A stretch of DNA of 64,000 bases from Microlunatus endophyticus. GTDB taxonomy: Bacteria > Actinomycetota > Actinomycetes > Propionibacteriales > Propionibacteriaceae. The notes below the pieces were generated by a model. That model saw only the letters and a program-made list of their open reading frames with translations, had not been told where the DNA came from and searched no databases. The translations under genes and the position numbers were made by a program. The stretch lies in NCBI RefSeq assembly GCF_014646195.1, contig NZ_BMMZ01000007.1, forward strand, positions 166,589 to 230,588. The letters run 5' to 3'. Positions 16,564 through 26,700 of this stretch are shown piece by piece (position 1 is the stretch's first letter; every line of letters starts with the position of its first letter).

Positions 16564-17133
16564 GTGTCCCAGTCGATCGGATCGGAAACGACTATGCCGG
16601 GTCTGCAACGCGTACGGATGTCGTACGACGAGTGGCTTGCGCTTCCCGAGGGGCCGAAAGCTGAGTGGGTTGACGGCGAGGTTGTCATGAACCCCGGTGC
16701 GTCCGTCCCACACCAGGATGCGTCGTTCCGGTTGACGTCGGTGCTGCGGGTGGCCTTGCCTGGTCTGCTGGTAGTCCAGGAAGTCAACGTTCAACTGCCG
16801 AACAACCGGATCCGGATCGCCGACATCTCAGTGCTCGATCATGCCCCTGAGAGCTTCGTGGTGACCGTTGCGCCGCGATTGGTGGTCGAGATCCTCTCGC
16901 CGAGCACCCGAGGCGAGGACACCGTACGGAAGTCCGGCGAATACGCCGCTGCCGGGATCGGGCAGTACTGGCTACTGGATCCGGAGTTGTACGCCCTGGA
17001 CATCTACGCCAACGAGTCCGACGGCTGGTCTCCGCTGCTGCACCTCGACGATCATGCACCAGACGGGCAGGTTGAGGTGCTCGGTACCACCGTCGTGCTG
17101 CGACTGGCCGACCTGCTGGTCATCCGGAGCTGA
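16564..17133 (+). CDS. Uma2 family endonuclease-like protein
   Basis: A 189-residue Uma2 (DUF820) protein with a PD-(D/E)xK nuclease fold. It opens with MSYDEWLALPEGPKAEWVDGE. The active-site residues are in RIADISVL (Asp) and APRLVVEILSPST (Glu), followed by the Lys of VRKSGEYAAAGIGQYWLLDP. The family is abundant in cyanobacteria and actinobacteria, and its function is unknown. GTG 16564 has AGGG nine bases upstream. TTG 16558 and ATG 16594 are alternatives. It stands alone on the strand, followed six bases later by a decayed reductase gene. Confidence 0.85.
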   Translation: MSQSIGSETTMPGLQRVRMSYDEWLALPEGPKAEWVDGEVVMNPGASVPHQDASFRLTSVLRVALPGLLVVQEVNVQLPNNRIRIADISVLDHAPESFVVTVAPRLVVEILSPSTRGEDTVRKSGEYAAAGIGQYWLLDPELYALDIYANESDGWSPLLHLDDHAPDGQVEVLGTTVVLRLADLLVIRS

Positions 17134-17139
17134 CAGCCG

Positions 17140-17618
17140 ATGTCAGCACGCTTCGTCTATTGGATGAATGTCTCACTCGACCTGAAGATCGCCGGTGCTC
17201 CGGATGATCACGGCGCCGGCGGCTGGCTGCGGATCACCGAGTCGCTGCACCGGGAGTTCAATGCCCGGGCCAAAGCGTTGTCGGTGTCGATCGAGGGCCG
17301 GGTGACCTACGAACTGATGGACCCGTTCTGGCCCGATGCTCGCACCGACGAGTCGCTGCCAGCTTTCATGCGGGAGTACGGGGAGATCTGGACCTCGATG
17401 CCGAAGGTGCTGGTCAGCCGGACGCGGACGACGGCCGACCACAACACCGGGATCATCGGCGACAACGCTATTGATCAACTGGCGGCGTTGCGCATCCAGC
17501 CATCCTCGGTACGGGTCGTCCGCTCTTCGACGATCCCGACGTCCGGCTCGATCTCGAGCTCCTCGAGCAGGGCTCCTTCGAGCAGGGCGTGACGCTGCAC
17601 CGCTACGCCATCCGCTGA
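17140..17618 (+). pseudogene. RibD/DHFR-like reductase, internally deleted and frameshifted
   Basis: The first 117 codons (17140-17490) encode the normal start of a dihydrofolate reductase-like RibD C-terminal protein (SARFVYWMNVSLDLKIAG; LSVSIEGRVTYELMDPFWP; PKVLVSRT). The sequence then jumps to another frame, where 17493-17618 encodes the family's C-terminus (HPAILGTGRPLFDDP ... EQGVTLHRYAIR, stop). The middle part that should hold the VGGxxL / VDE segment is missing, roughly 30-40 codons. In the original frame, translation runs into a Ser-rich nonsense tail and stops at 17592. A deletion with frameshift at about 17490 explains this. A functional protein is unlikely. Confidence 0.8.
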
Positions 17619-17625
17619 TCGACGG

Positions 17626-19113
17626 TCAGGGCCGCTCCGGCAGGATCACCGTCGCGTCCCACTGATCATGAAGGATGGAGCCGCGGAACAGGGACGGATT
17701 GATCTCCTCCGGCGTCTTCCGGAGCCGGCTGGCCTGCTCGTAGGCGTACGCCAGTGGCAGCAGCGTCGGCTCGGCCCATCGGGTGCCGAGGAAGGTGATC
17801 GACACCGGTCGCAGGTTCTCTGCCTGGTAGCCGATCGGCACGCTCACCGACGGATAGCCGGCCCGGGCACCGACCCCGACCGTCGCCGAACACGAGACGA
17901 TCGCGACAAGATCATGATCATCCAGAACCGAGTCGATCCTGTTCTGCGTCTCCCGGATGCCCTGGTCCCGCAGCTTCTCGTACGCCTCCAGTTGTTCCGG
18001 GTCGGACAGGTCGACCGCAGCGCCCTGGTCGAATCGGGCCTGGCCGAATTTCCGGCCCTGCGGGTGATCAATGTTGTATTGCCGGATCTGGGCGAAGCTC
18101 TTGATCGGTGCGTCCTCAGGGAGCCGGGCCAGGTAGGCATTCAGGTCCCGCTGGAACTCCAGCGCCAGGATCCCGTCGGCCTCGGTGTCGCCGACGGTCA
18201 CCTTGATCAACTCCGCTCCCAGCGTGCGGAGCACCTCCAGAGCATCGGCATACAAGCGCTGGTCGTCCTCGACGTAGCCGAGCCGTACGCCGTCCAGCGC
18301 GTTGGAGGAGAGCCCGGACACAAGATCGACACCGACCAGCGGATTGTCGGCCGTCGCCGGATCCTCCGGGTCGATGCCGATGATCGCGGACAGCAGCACA
18401 GCGGCGTCGTAGACGGTCTTGGTCATCGGTCCGGCGGTGTCCTGGGACGCGGAGATCGGGATGATCCCGGTCCGGCTCACCGCGCCGACGGTCGGCTTGA
18501 TCCCGACGACCGAATTCGCCTGCGCCGGGCTCAGGATCGAGCCGGACGTCTCGCTGCCGATCGTCAGTGGAGCCAGTCCGGCTGCTGCAGCCACGCCCGA
18601 GCCCGAGCTCGACCCGCTCGGAGTCTGGCTGGCGTCGTACGGATTGATCACCTGGCCACCGAGCGAGCTGTAGCCGGACGGCATGTTGTCGGCGGTGAAG
18701 TTGGCGTACTCGGTCAGGTTGGCCTTGCCGAGGATGACCGCCCCGGCCTGGCGCAGTCGGGTGATGATCGGCGCATCGGCGACCGGGTAGGAATTCGCCA
18801 GTGCGATGGAACCGGCGGTGGTCGGCATCCCCGCGACGTCAATGTTGTCCTTGATCAACACCGGGATGCCGTGCAGCGGACCGCGGAGCTCGCCGAGTGC
18901 ACGCTGCCGGTCGAGCAGCTCGGCCTCAAGGTAGACGTCGGGGTTGATCGATCGGATGGCGTTCAGGTGCGGGCCGCCGATGCTGATGGCCTCGATGCGC
19001 TCCAGGTACGCGACGACGAGGTCGACCGAGGTGAAGCGCCCGGCCGCGAGTCCGGCCGTGAGCTCTGGAGCGCCGGCGGTGGCGAGGTCGGGGATCCGGG
19101 GCCGATCAACCAT
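17626..19113 (-). CDS. amidase (amidase signature family)
   Basis: A 495-residue amidase of the Ser-cisSer-Lys class. Visible are Lys88 in [12 protein letters not shown], the Gly/Ser-rich loop [16 protein letters not shown] (cis-Ser at about 168-170), and the nucleophile Ser192 in [11 protein letters not shown]. The overall pattern resembles the amidases of the peptide-amidase/6-aminohexanoate-cyclic-dimer type more than GatA. It hydrolyses an unknown amide. No signal peptide. The gene stands alone, convergent with the decayed reductase, and its 5' end is about 100 bp from the divergent TPR gene. Confidence 0.88.
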   Translation of the reverse strand: MVDRPRIPDLATAGAPELTAGLAAGRFTSVDLVVAYLERIEAISIGGPHLNAIRSINPDVYLEAELLDRQRALGELRGPLHGIPVLIKDNIDVAGMPTTAGSIALANSYPVADAPIITRLRQAGAVILGKANLTEYANFTADNMPSGYSSLGGQVINPYDASQTPSGSSSGSGVAAAAGLAPLTIGSETSGSILSPAQANSVVGIKPTVGAVSRTGIIPISASQDTAGPMTKTVYDAAVLLSAIIGIDPEDPATADNPLVGVDLVSGLSSNALDGVRLGYVEDDQRLYADALEVLRTLGAELIKVTVGDTEADGILALEFQRDLNAYLARLPEDAPIKSFAQIRQYNIDHPQGRKFGQARFDQGAAVDLSDPEQLEAYEKLRDQGIRETQNRIDSVLDDHDLVAIVSCSATVGVGARAGYPSVSVPIGYQAENLRPVSITFLGTRWAEPTLLPLAYAYEQASRLRKTPEEINPSLFRGSILHDQWDATVILPERP

Positions 19114-19217
19114 GGTGGTCTCCCTGGTGTTGATGATCTTGACGCGACCCTAGGGTGCTCGCCGTGGATTGTCCACAACGAGTGCCGCCGGTCACACTCA
19201 CATGGTATTTCTGGATC

Positions 19218-20879
19218 GTGTCCGACTACTTCGACCTCGGCGACTACAGCCGCCAGGTGTCCACCGGCTCGGCCGAGGCGCAGGCGTGGTTCGACCGCGG
19301 ACTGATCTGGACGTACGCCTTCAACCACGAGGAGGCTGCGGTCTGCTTCCGCAAGGCGCTTGAGGCCGATCCCGAGTTGGCGATCGCCTGGTGGGGGCTC
19401 GCGTACGCCCTGGGCCCGAATTACAACAAGCCGTGGGAGGCGTTCGATGCCGACGAGCTCGGCAGCACGGTCGACCAGGTGTTCGCGGCGACCTCCCGGG
19501 CCGCCGAACTGCCGGGTGCCGGCGATGTCGAGGCCGCGCTGATCGGCGCGATCCACGCCCGTTATCCCGCCGCCGATCCGGCCGATGATCTTGGCGTCTG
19601 GAACGCCGACTACGCGGAGGCGATGGGGCAGGTCTATGACCGATTCCCTGATGATCTCGATGTTGCCGCGCTCTACGCCGATGCCCTGATGAATCTGACT
19701 CCGTGGGCGCTGTGGGACGTCTTCACCGGCGAGCCGGCACCGGGTGCCGGGACGCTCAGAGCGAAGCAGGTGCTCGACCGGGCCCTGGCCTCCCCGGGCG
19801 GTCGCAAGCACCCGGGGCTACTGCACTTCTTCATCCACCTGATGGAGATGTCGGGATCGCCGGAGGCGGCGCTGCCGATTGCGGATGATCTTCGTGGACT
19901 GGTTCCCGACGGGGGCCATCTGGAACACATGCCCACCCACCTCGACGTGCTCGTCGGTGACTACCGCCGAGTGATCACTTCCAACGACACCGCGATCCGG
20001 GCCGATGCCCGTTACGTCGAGCGCGCCGGCGCGATGAACTTCTACACGCTCTACCGTTGCCACAACCTGCACTTCCGCTTGTACGGTGCGCTTTTCCTCG
20101 GCGCCAGTGGGGTCGCGTTCGAGACGGCGGACCTGATCGATCGTGCTGTTCCCGAGGAGCTGCTGCGGGTCCAGTCACCGCCGATGGCCGACTGGCTGGA
20201 GAGCTTCGTCGCCATGCGGGTGCACGTGCTGGTGCGATTCGGCCGCTGGGCCGAGGTCCTGCAGCTGCCGCTCCCCGATGATCAGCAGCTGTACTGCACC
20301 ACCACCGCCATGCTGCACTACGCCCGCGGGCTTGCCTTCGCGATCACCGATGATCATGATCGAGCTGCGACCGAGCGGCGGCTCTTCGAGGAGGTGGCGG
20401 CTCGAGTGCCGCAGAGCCGCACGCTGTTCAACAACACCTGCCAGGACATCCTCGCCGTCGCGGGCTCGATGCTGGATGGTGAGCTGGCCTACCGGTCCGG
20501 CAATGTCGAGGAGGGTTTCGCCGCGCTGCGGCGGGCCGTCGAACTGGACGACAATCTGCCCTACGACGAACCGTGGGGCTGGATGCAGCCCACCCGCCAC
20601 GCCTACGGCGCGCTGCTCCTGGAGCAAGGCAGGCTCGAGGAGGCGGAGGCGGTCTACCGCGCCGACCTCGGTCTCGACCCGACCGTGCCGCGGTCGCAGC
20701 ACCATCCCAACAACGTCTGGTCACTGCACGGCTACCACGAATGCCTGATGCGGCTGGGCAAGGCCGACAGCGCTGCGATCATCGACCAGCAGCTCACCCT
20801 CGCACTGGCCCATGCCGATGTACCGATCGAGTCATCGTGCTTCTGCCGGCTCGACGTCTCCGACCATCGCTGCCACTGA
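19218..20879 (+). CDS. tetratricopeptide-repeat protein
   Basis: A protein of about 553 residues built from TPR-like helical pairs throughout. The first is AQAWFDRGLIWTYAFNHEEAAVCFRKALEADPELAIAWWGLAYALG (shown in part: CFRKALEADPELAIAWWGLA), and later units include EEGFAALRRAVELDDNLPYDE and GRLEEAEAVYRADLGLDPTV. Conserved HFFIHLMEMSGSPEAALP and HLEHMPTHLDVLVGDYR segments mark a family of large TPR proteins of unknown role in bacteria. A clustered SSCFCRLDVSDHRCH end carries Cys/His residues that could bind a metal. The start is uncertain. GTG 19218 gives a good N-terminus (VSDYFDLGDYSRQV), and a GTG at 19155 is possible. Confidence 0.75.
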   Translation: MSDYFDLGDYSRQVSTGSAEAQAWFDRGLIWTYAFNHEEAAVCFRKALEADPELAIAWWGLAYALGPNYNKPWEAFDADELGSTVDQVFAATSRAAELPGAGDVEAALIGAIHARYPAADPADDLGVWNADYAEAMGQVYDRFPDDLDVAALYADALMNLTPWALWDVFTGEPAPGAGTLRAKQVLDRALASPGGRKHPGLLHFFIHLMEMSGSPEAALPIADDLRGLVPDGGHLEHMPTHLDVLVGDYRRVITSNDTAIRADARYVERAGAMNFYTLYRCHNLHFRLYGALFLGASGVAFETADLIDRAVPEELLRVQSPPMADWLESFVAMRVHVLVRFGRWAEVLQLPLPDDQQLYCTTTAMLHYARGLAFAITDDHDRAATERRLFEEVAARVPQSRTLFNNTCQDILAVAGSMLDGELAYRSGNVEEGFAALRRAVELDDNLPYDEPWGWMQPTRHAYGALLLEQGRLEEAEAVYRADLGLDPTVPRSQHHPNNVWSLHGYHECLMRLGKADSAAIIDQQLTLALAHADVPIESSCFCRLDVSDHRCH

Positions 20880-20890
20880 CGTGATCAGTG
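20874..20890. terminator. short dyad at convergent gene ends
   Basis: CACTGA (20874-20879) and TCAGTG (20885-20890) form a six-base stem with a five-base loop. The stem holds the stop codon of the TPR gene on one strand and that of the GH43-like remnant on the other. There is no clear T tract, so a terminator function is weakly supported. Confidence 0.3.
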
Positions 20891-21360
20891 CAGCTGCACC
20901 GTCGGCGTCGCTCCGCGCCACTCCAGATTGATCAAGTAGGTCGGCCGGACCAGCCCGGGCTGATGGGTCACCGTGTTGAAGGCGACAAGATCACCGAGGA
21001 TCGAGGCCCCTCCGGGACCGACGACGGTGCCGCCCATAGCGGCGGTCGACATCAACGGCTCACTGCCACGCGTTCACAGCCCGTCTTGGCCCAGGCGCCG
21101 AGGGTCGGCATCCCCTCGCTGATCGCGCTCCAGCTGCCGTATGGGTCGGTGGCCGAGCACGCCGGCAGGTTGACGCCTCCGGTGTTGGTCGAATACAGCT
21201 AGTACTTCCCGTTTGCGTGCAGCAGTCCGGAATCGGGGAAGTCGCGGTCGATGGCGAGATAGGGCTGGGGAATCGGCGTGGCCTCCGCTGTCAGGGCACT
21301 GCTGGTCGGCGCAGCCACCGACAGGACGGCGGCGCCGAGGCCGAGGGTCAGGCGGGACAT
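20885..21360 (-). pseudogene. secreted GH43-like glycosidase remnant
   Basis: From ATG 21360 (AGGAGA upstream) the frame encodes a signal peptide (MSRLTLGLGAAVLSVAAPTS) and the start of a five-bladed propeller glycosidase (RDFPDSGLLHANGKY). Codon 54 is then TAG (21201-21199) where Tyr is expected. Reading on in the same frame gives LYSTNTGGVNLPACSATD and GSWSAISEGMPTLGAWAK, typical of GH43. The sequence then breaks, and a different frame (21052-20885) gives what looks like the family C-terminus (GGTVVGPGGASILGDLVAF; RPTYLINLEWRGATPTVQL, stop). A nonsense mutation plus a large internal deletion with frameshift has killed the gene. The GH43 assignment comes from motif resemblance. Confidence 0.7.
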
Positions 21361-21524
21361 CGATGTCTCCTGGTCGGACCGGAACGGGATTGTTCGCGTC
21401 CCCCGGCCGGAGGTCGCGAATCTACCTGCTAAGAATGTCGACGTGGATTCCTGATCGAGCCGGATTTGGGGTCGAATCTGAATCCAGGATGACGTTTCTA
21501 GCACTGTGAGATTGAGGACCCCTG

Positions 21525-22595
21525 ATGCGCGCAGCATTTCTGCCCGGCGGCCGGAAGGTCGATCTGCAGGAGATCGACGACCCCAGGCCCGGCCACGGCC
21601 AGGTCGTCGTGGCGATGCGGGCCTCGACGATCTGTGGCAGCGACCTGCGGGCCATCTATCGCGAGCACCTCGGCGAGGGGCCGGAGGCCTACCAGGACGT
21701 GGCGGGCGGGCACGAGCCGGCCGGCCGGGTGATCGAGATCGGCGAGGGCGTTGACCGGATCAAGGTCGGCGACCGGGTCGTCGTCTACCACATCAGCGGC
21801 TGCGGCCAATGTGACGACTGCCGCCGCGGCTATCAGATCAGCTGCACCTCACCCAAGCGGGCCGCGTACGGCTGGCAGCGCAACGGTGGCCATGCGGATC
21901 TGTTGCTGGCCGAGGAACGCGACCTGCTGGTGCTGCCGGACGAGCTGACCTTCGTGGACGGCGCCTGTGTTGCCTGCGGCTTCGGGACCGCGTACGAGGC
22001 GCTGTGTCGGCTCGATGTGTCCGGTCGCGACCGGTTGCTGGTGGTGGGGCTGGGCGCGGTCGGCAATGCGGCCGGCCTGATGGCGAAGGCGATGGGAGCG
22101 TCGACTGTGGTCGGTGTCGATGTCAGCCCGGAGCGACGGCAGTTGGCTGTTGATCTTGGTGCGGTCGACATCGCGGTTGCTGCCGGCGACGATGATCAAC
22201 TCGACGAGATCCTGGGGGACGGCGCCGAGGCGGCGATGGACTGCTCCGGCAACGGCATCGGCCAGCTCGCCGCACTCCGGCACACCCGCCGCTGGGGGCG
22301 TACGGCGCTGGTCGGTGAGGGCGGTCAGCTGAGTGTCGACGTCAGCGAGGTGATCATCCACCGGCAGCTGACCGTCCACGGCTCCTGGGTCACCTCAACC
22401 GTCCGGATGGCCGAGTTGCTGGAGAATCTCGTTCGCTGGGGTCTGCATCCCGACACGGTGGTCAGCGACACTTTCCCGTTGGAACGTGCCGCCGAGGCGT
22501 ACGAGATCGCCGACGCCGGAGCCAGCGGCAAGATCGGGATCGTCTGGCCCGATAGTGCCGAACTAGCACCCAGCGGTCAGTCGGATTTCAGCTGA
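21525..22595 (+). CDS. zinc-dependent alcohol dehydrogenase (MDR family)
   Basis: A 356-residue medium-chain dehydrogenase. Catalytic zinc ligands are in [12 protein letters not shown] and AGGHEPAG. The structural zinc Cys cluster is [15 protein letters not shown]. The Rossmann motif [12 protein letters not shown] is followed by VDVSPERR, whose Asp suggests NAD preference. It is of the sorbitol/threonine dehydrogenase type and probably oxidises a polyol or sugar. A GAGG motif lies about 12 bases before the ATG. It lies next to the sulfatase/GH2 locus, tail to tail with its LacI-type regulator, and could process a sugar from that pathway, but no operon link is visible. Confidence 0.88.
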   Translation: MRAAFLPGGRKVDLQEIDDPRPGHGQVVVAMRASTICGSDLRAIYREHLGEGPEAYQDVAGGHEPAGRVIEIGEGVDRIKVGDRVVVYHISGCGQCDDCRRGYQISCTSPKRAAYGWQRNGGHADLLLAEERDLLVLPDELTFVDGACVACGFGTAYEALCRLDVSGRDRLLVVGLGAVGNAAGLMAKAMGASTVVGVDVSPERRQLAVDLGAVDIAVAAGDDDQLDEILGDGAEAAMDCSGNGIGQLAALRHTRRWGRTALVGEGGQLSVDVSEVIIHRQLTVHGSWVTSTVRMAELLENLVRWGLHPDTVVSDTFPLERAAEAYEIADAGASGKIGIVWPDSAELAPSGQSDFS

Positions 22596-22620
22596 CTGAA
22601 TACGGGCGCCGTCTTGGTGC

Positions 22621-23625
22621 TCAGTCGGTCCCGCTTGTGCTGCCACGGATGACCAGGTTGTGATCGATCACTACCTTCTCTCCGGGACCGGTGCGGCGGC
22701 CGGCGATCCGGTCGGCCAAGAGATCGATTGCAGTGGTGCCGATCTGGGCCTTGTCAGGGGACACGGTCGAAAGGCCTGGAATCGAGTATTCGCCCTCTTC
22801 GATGTCGTCGAATCCGATGACGGCGACGTCGTCGGGAACTCGGAGTCCTAGCCGGTGGAGTTCTTTCATGGCACCAAGTGCGAGTAGATCGTTGTAGCAG
22901 AACAAGCCGTCGGGCCGCCGCGCGTTCTGTTGCCAGAGTCGCTGTACTGCGTCCGCGCCGTAGCTGCGGTGATACCGCCGGGCCTTGACGATGAAGTTGT
23001 CATCGACCGCGACTCCGCGGTCGCGATGGGCCTCGAGATATCCCTGGGTGCGTAGGCTCGCGGTCCGGCTCTTCTGGTCGCCAATGGCAGCAATCCGGGT
23101 CCGGCCGAGATCGAGTAGATGGTTTGTCGCATCTTTGGCGGCGGCTGCGCTGTCGATGGTGACGTGATCGTGGAGTTCGCCGACAAGGTGTTCGCCGAGC
23201 AGAACGATCGGAACCTTCTGGTCGGCGATGTCCTCGGGAGTCAGACCGAGTGAACTGACGATGATTCCGTCGAACAGACCGGTCCGCGCGAGATCGTCCA
23301 GCATCTCGCGCTCGCGCGCGGCGTGTCCGTCCGTCTGGTCGAGCATGAGGATGTAGCCGCGTTCGCGCGCGGCGTGGATGACGATCCTGACGAGCTCGGA
23401 GAAATACGGCACGTCGAGCTCGGGAACCATCATCGCCAGGACTTGTGTCCGGCCTTTGCGGAGGCCTTGCGCGAGCAGGTTCGGGCGGTAGCCGAGGTCG
23501 TCCATCGCTTGACGGACCTTGGCCTCGGTGTCGGGCGCGATCCGTACGGTCCTCGACAGCACGTAGTAGACCGTCCGCAACGACACCCCTGACCGGGTGG
23601 CGACGTCTCTCAGGGTGGCGGGCAC
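22621..23625 (-). CDS. LacI family transcriptional regulator
   Basis: A 334-residue regulator. GTG 23625 gives the canonical N-terminus PATLRDVATRSGVSLRTVYYVLS, quoted in part as LRDVATRSGVSLRTVYYVLS. This is the LacI helix-turn-helix, with an unusual recognition stretch (TVYYVLS instead of the common TVSRVLN). The hinge helix is RPNLLAQGLRKGRTQ. The periplasmic-binding-like ligand domain runs to the end (YFSELVRIVIHAARERGY; DGLFCYNDLLALGAMKEL; VAVIGFDDIEEGEY). It is divergent from the secreted GH2 gene, so it is the likely repressor of the sulfated-glycan locus, released by a sugar product. Frame codons before 23625 are open but non-canonical. Confidence 0.9.
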   Translation of the reverse strand: MPATLRDVATRSGVSLRTVYYVLSRTVRIAPDTEAKVRQAMDDLGYRPNLLAQGLRKGRTQVLAMMVPELDVPYFSELVRIVIHAARERGYILMLDQTDGHAAREREMLDDLARTGLFDGIIVSSLGLTPEDIADQKVPIVLLGEHLVGELHDHVTIDSAAAAKDATNHLLDLGRTRIAAIGDQKSRTASLRTQGYLEAHRDRGVAVDDNFIVKARRYHRSYGADAVQRLWQQNARRPDGLFCYNDLLALGAMKELHRLGLRVPDDVAVIGFDDIEEGEYSIPGLSTVSPDKAQIGTTAIDLLADRIAGRRTGPGEKVVIDHNLVIRGSTSGTD

Positions 23626-23686
23626 TGGTCCAGCGTCGCACACAGTGGTGGCGCGAGCATAAGTCGTGGGCACGGTCGCATGCGGT

Positions 23687-23728
23687 TTGCACGAGTGTCT
23701 TGCACTCGACTGCAACTCACTATATGTT
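23687..23728 (+). promoter_or_regulatory. candidate promoter and operator of the GH2/ABC/sulfatase operon
   Basis: CGAGTG (23692-23697) and CACTCG (23703-23708) form a dyad around TCTTG. A TTGCAC hexamer (23700-23705) overlaps it and lies 17 bases before TATGTT (23723-23728), giving a plausible -35/-10 pair for GTG 23771. TTGCA also occurs at 23687-23691. The dyad over the -35 would suit repression by the divergent LacI-type protein. Supported by pattern only. Confidence 0.4.
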
Positions 23729-23770
23729 GACCCGAGATGTAGAGGCGCATCAGATTCGGAGGACGACGAA

Positions 23771-26700
23771 GTGCTCGATCGACTGATTTCTCGTCGGCGT
23801 TTCATGGCCGCGGCTGGGGGAGCGGTCGCTGCGCCGATGGTGGTCTGCTCGTTGCCGGCCTCAGCAACCCCTCTCGGCACTCGGGGGTCCGGCTCACACC
23901 CCTCCGATTCGCGGTCCGCCGATTCACAGCCGGCGAAGGTCGAGGGTCTTGTCGTCGATCCGCGCGGGTTGCCGGTGAGTGGCGCTGCCGTGCACGCTGC
24001 ACTCTCAACTGCTTTCGTGCTGACCGACTCGCTGGGGCGCTTCACCCTTACCGATATTCCGGCCGCGGCGCGTACGGTCCACGCGGCGAAGGAGGCGTTT
24101 CGGTTCAGCAGTGTGTCCCTGGCCGAGACGGTTCGGATCGTCATATCCCCGGATGACCCGTCGCAGCTGCCACGTCCGGAATATCCCCGTCCGGATCTCG
24201 ACCGCCGTCCATTCACCGACGGCGCGTGGGCGTGCCTCAACGGAACCTGGTCCTTCGACCCCGATCCCAAGGGCATCGGGGAGACCGAGGGCTGGTTCGA
24301 TCCGTCCCATCAGTTCGGTCAGGCCATCCGCCTTCCGTTCCCGGTGCAGTCACTCGCCTCGATCGGCGAGGAGGACAGGGCCACGGACGGGATGTGGGTC
24401 GATCAGTTCGCGGGCAGCAACGGCCTGTTCTGGTACCGGCGGTCGTTCACGGTCCCGGAGTCGTTTGCCGGGCGCAACACCCGGCTGCGGATCGGCGCCG
24501 TCAACTGGTCGGCCACGGTGTGGCTCGACGGCATCAAGATGGCCACTGATCTGGGATCCGGCTACTCCGAGGTCCTTGTTGATCTTGGCCGCCTTGCCGC
24601 TGGCAGCACGCACACGCTGGCGATCAAGGTCTTCACACCACCCGGGAATCACACCGCTCCCTACCCGATGGGGAAGCAGATGGGCTGGTTCTCGGCGATG
24701 GGCGGCATTTGGCAGTCGGTGTGGATCGAGCCTGTCGACGCCGTCCGACTGAGTGAGGTCCGTGCCGTCCCCAAGCTCACGTTCGCGGGATCGACGACTA
24801 CGGTGATCGCAGCCTCCTTTCAGGTCGCTGCAACGATCACAGGCACCGACAGTGCGGCGGTGACCGCCAGACTGATCGGTCCGGACGGCGATCATGTTCT
24901 GTCCGCGAGTCTGCCTGTCACTGACGGCAGCGTCTCAGCGGTGCTTGATGTCCCCGACCCCAAGCTGTGGGCGCCCGAGTCTCCGCAGCTCTACCGACTG
25001 CTGCTCGGCGTGGACGCGGCTGACGATGGCACCGACGGGGCCGCGCTGTACCTCGGCCTAAGAGAGTTCCGGCGAGACTGGGCTCCGGGCCACGGTCCGG
25101 ACGACACCGCAGACGTCCATGATCAATACCAGCACTTCTACTTGAACAATCGTCCCTACTTCGTTCGCGCCGTTCTCGATCAGGGCTACACGCCGTGGGG
25201 CATCTACACCTATCCAGGGGTGAACACCGGACCTGACTTCCGCACCGGCACTGACACGCATCCGCAACCAGGCTCGATCCGGCATGACGTGGCCGCCATC
25301 AAACAGCTCGGCTTCAACACCACGCGCATGCACGTCAAGATCAATGACCCGTGGTACTACCACCTCTGCGACCAACTCGGATTGCTCGTCTGGTACGACA
25401 TGCCGAACAACCCCTACAACGCGCTGGGCGACGACGCGCACGCGAACTGGGAGAAGAACACCCGCGCCGCGATCGCGCGTGACGCGAACCATCCATCGAT
25501 CGTGACTTGGGTCACCTTCAACGAAGGCTGGGGCATCGGTGGTGGCGGGGCGCTCGATCCGGACCAGTACAGCTGGGTGCTGGCCATGGTCGCGATGATC
25601 CGCGACCTCGATCCGAACCGCCTGGTGGTCGACAACTCACCGGTGCTTGTTCAGGGCCATCTCGGCGGCGACATCAACGACTTCCACTGGTACAGCGGCA
25701 TCCGGGAGCAATGGAAGACGATGCTCGACCAGCAGTCGTCTCAGGTGTATCCCGGGTCCACCTGGAACTTCCTCGACTCGAAGGCCCAGTCTGGCCAGCC
25801 GTGGATGAACGCGGAATTCGGCAACGGACCTGACAAGTTCGTCATGCATGTCGGACTGTTCCGGTCGTACGCGAAGATGTCCGGTTACGTCTACACCGAA
25901 ATCGCGGCAGAGGAACACGAACGCGGGCTGCCGTTCACGTACTGCCGGCTGCCAACGGAAACCGGCTACCTCGATCACACGGGAGCGTTGCGCGGGATTG
26001 AGTTGTTCAACACCGACGATGTCGTCTGCCTCGACAGTGACCCGGGAATCCAGCTGGCGCCGGGCTCGCCCCTGAGCGTCCCGGTCTCGATCAGCCACTT
26101 CTCCAGCAGGGACCTCAGCGCCGCCCGACTGCGATGGCAGGTGGTTGGTACGGATGCAGCCGGGCGAGAGAAGAAGACCACCGTCGGCGGATCGAGAGTC
26201 GTCAACGCCGAACCTTTCACGGTGACGGAGGTGGGTTCGGTCACGATCGCCGCACCAAAGGACCTGCGGGTCGCTCGACTCTACGTGTGGCTTGAGGACC
26301 ACGGGGAGTCGATCGCCGAGAGCCAGATCGTCGTGGACCAGTCCAGTGTCGGCACGTCCATCCAGCTCACCGGCGCAACGCTCTTCGACGTCGCCAAACC
26401 CTCGGATGCCTCCTGGTCAGGCGGCACCGTAGGGATCATCGACGAAGCAGGGACGACCGGAACCTACACGGGTGTGGGATTCGGCTGGTCGGAGTACCAG
26501 GTCGACGTGCCGGCCAACTGCCGGACGGGCCGCGACGCGTCGCTCATCTGTGAGCTGGCGACCTATGCCGATATGACGACCGAACTCGCGGGACAGAGCC
26601 AAGAACTCGTCAAGAACGCCGGGACCGGAATGACTACCTGCAAGTCCTCACCACATCCTGCAACGATCGCCGTGAGCGTCGACGGGGTCGTCGCGGGGTC

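Noticed and set aside
20888..21202. Forward open frame of 104 codons after the TPR gene
   Set aside because: Antisense to the GH43-like remnant. Starts without a ribosome-binding site and has no domain.
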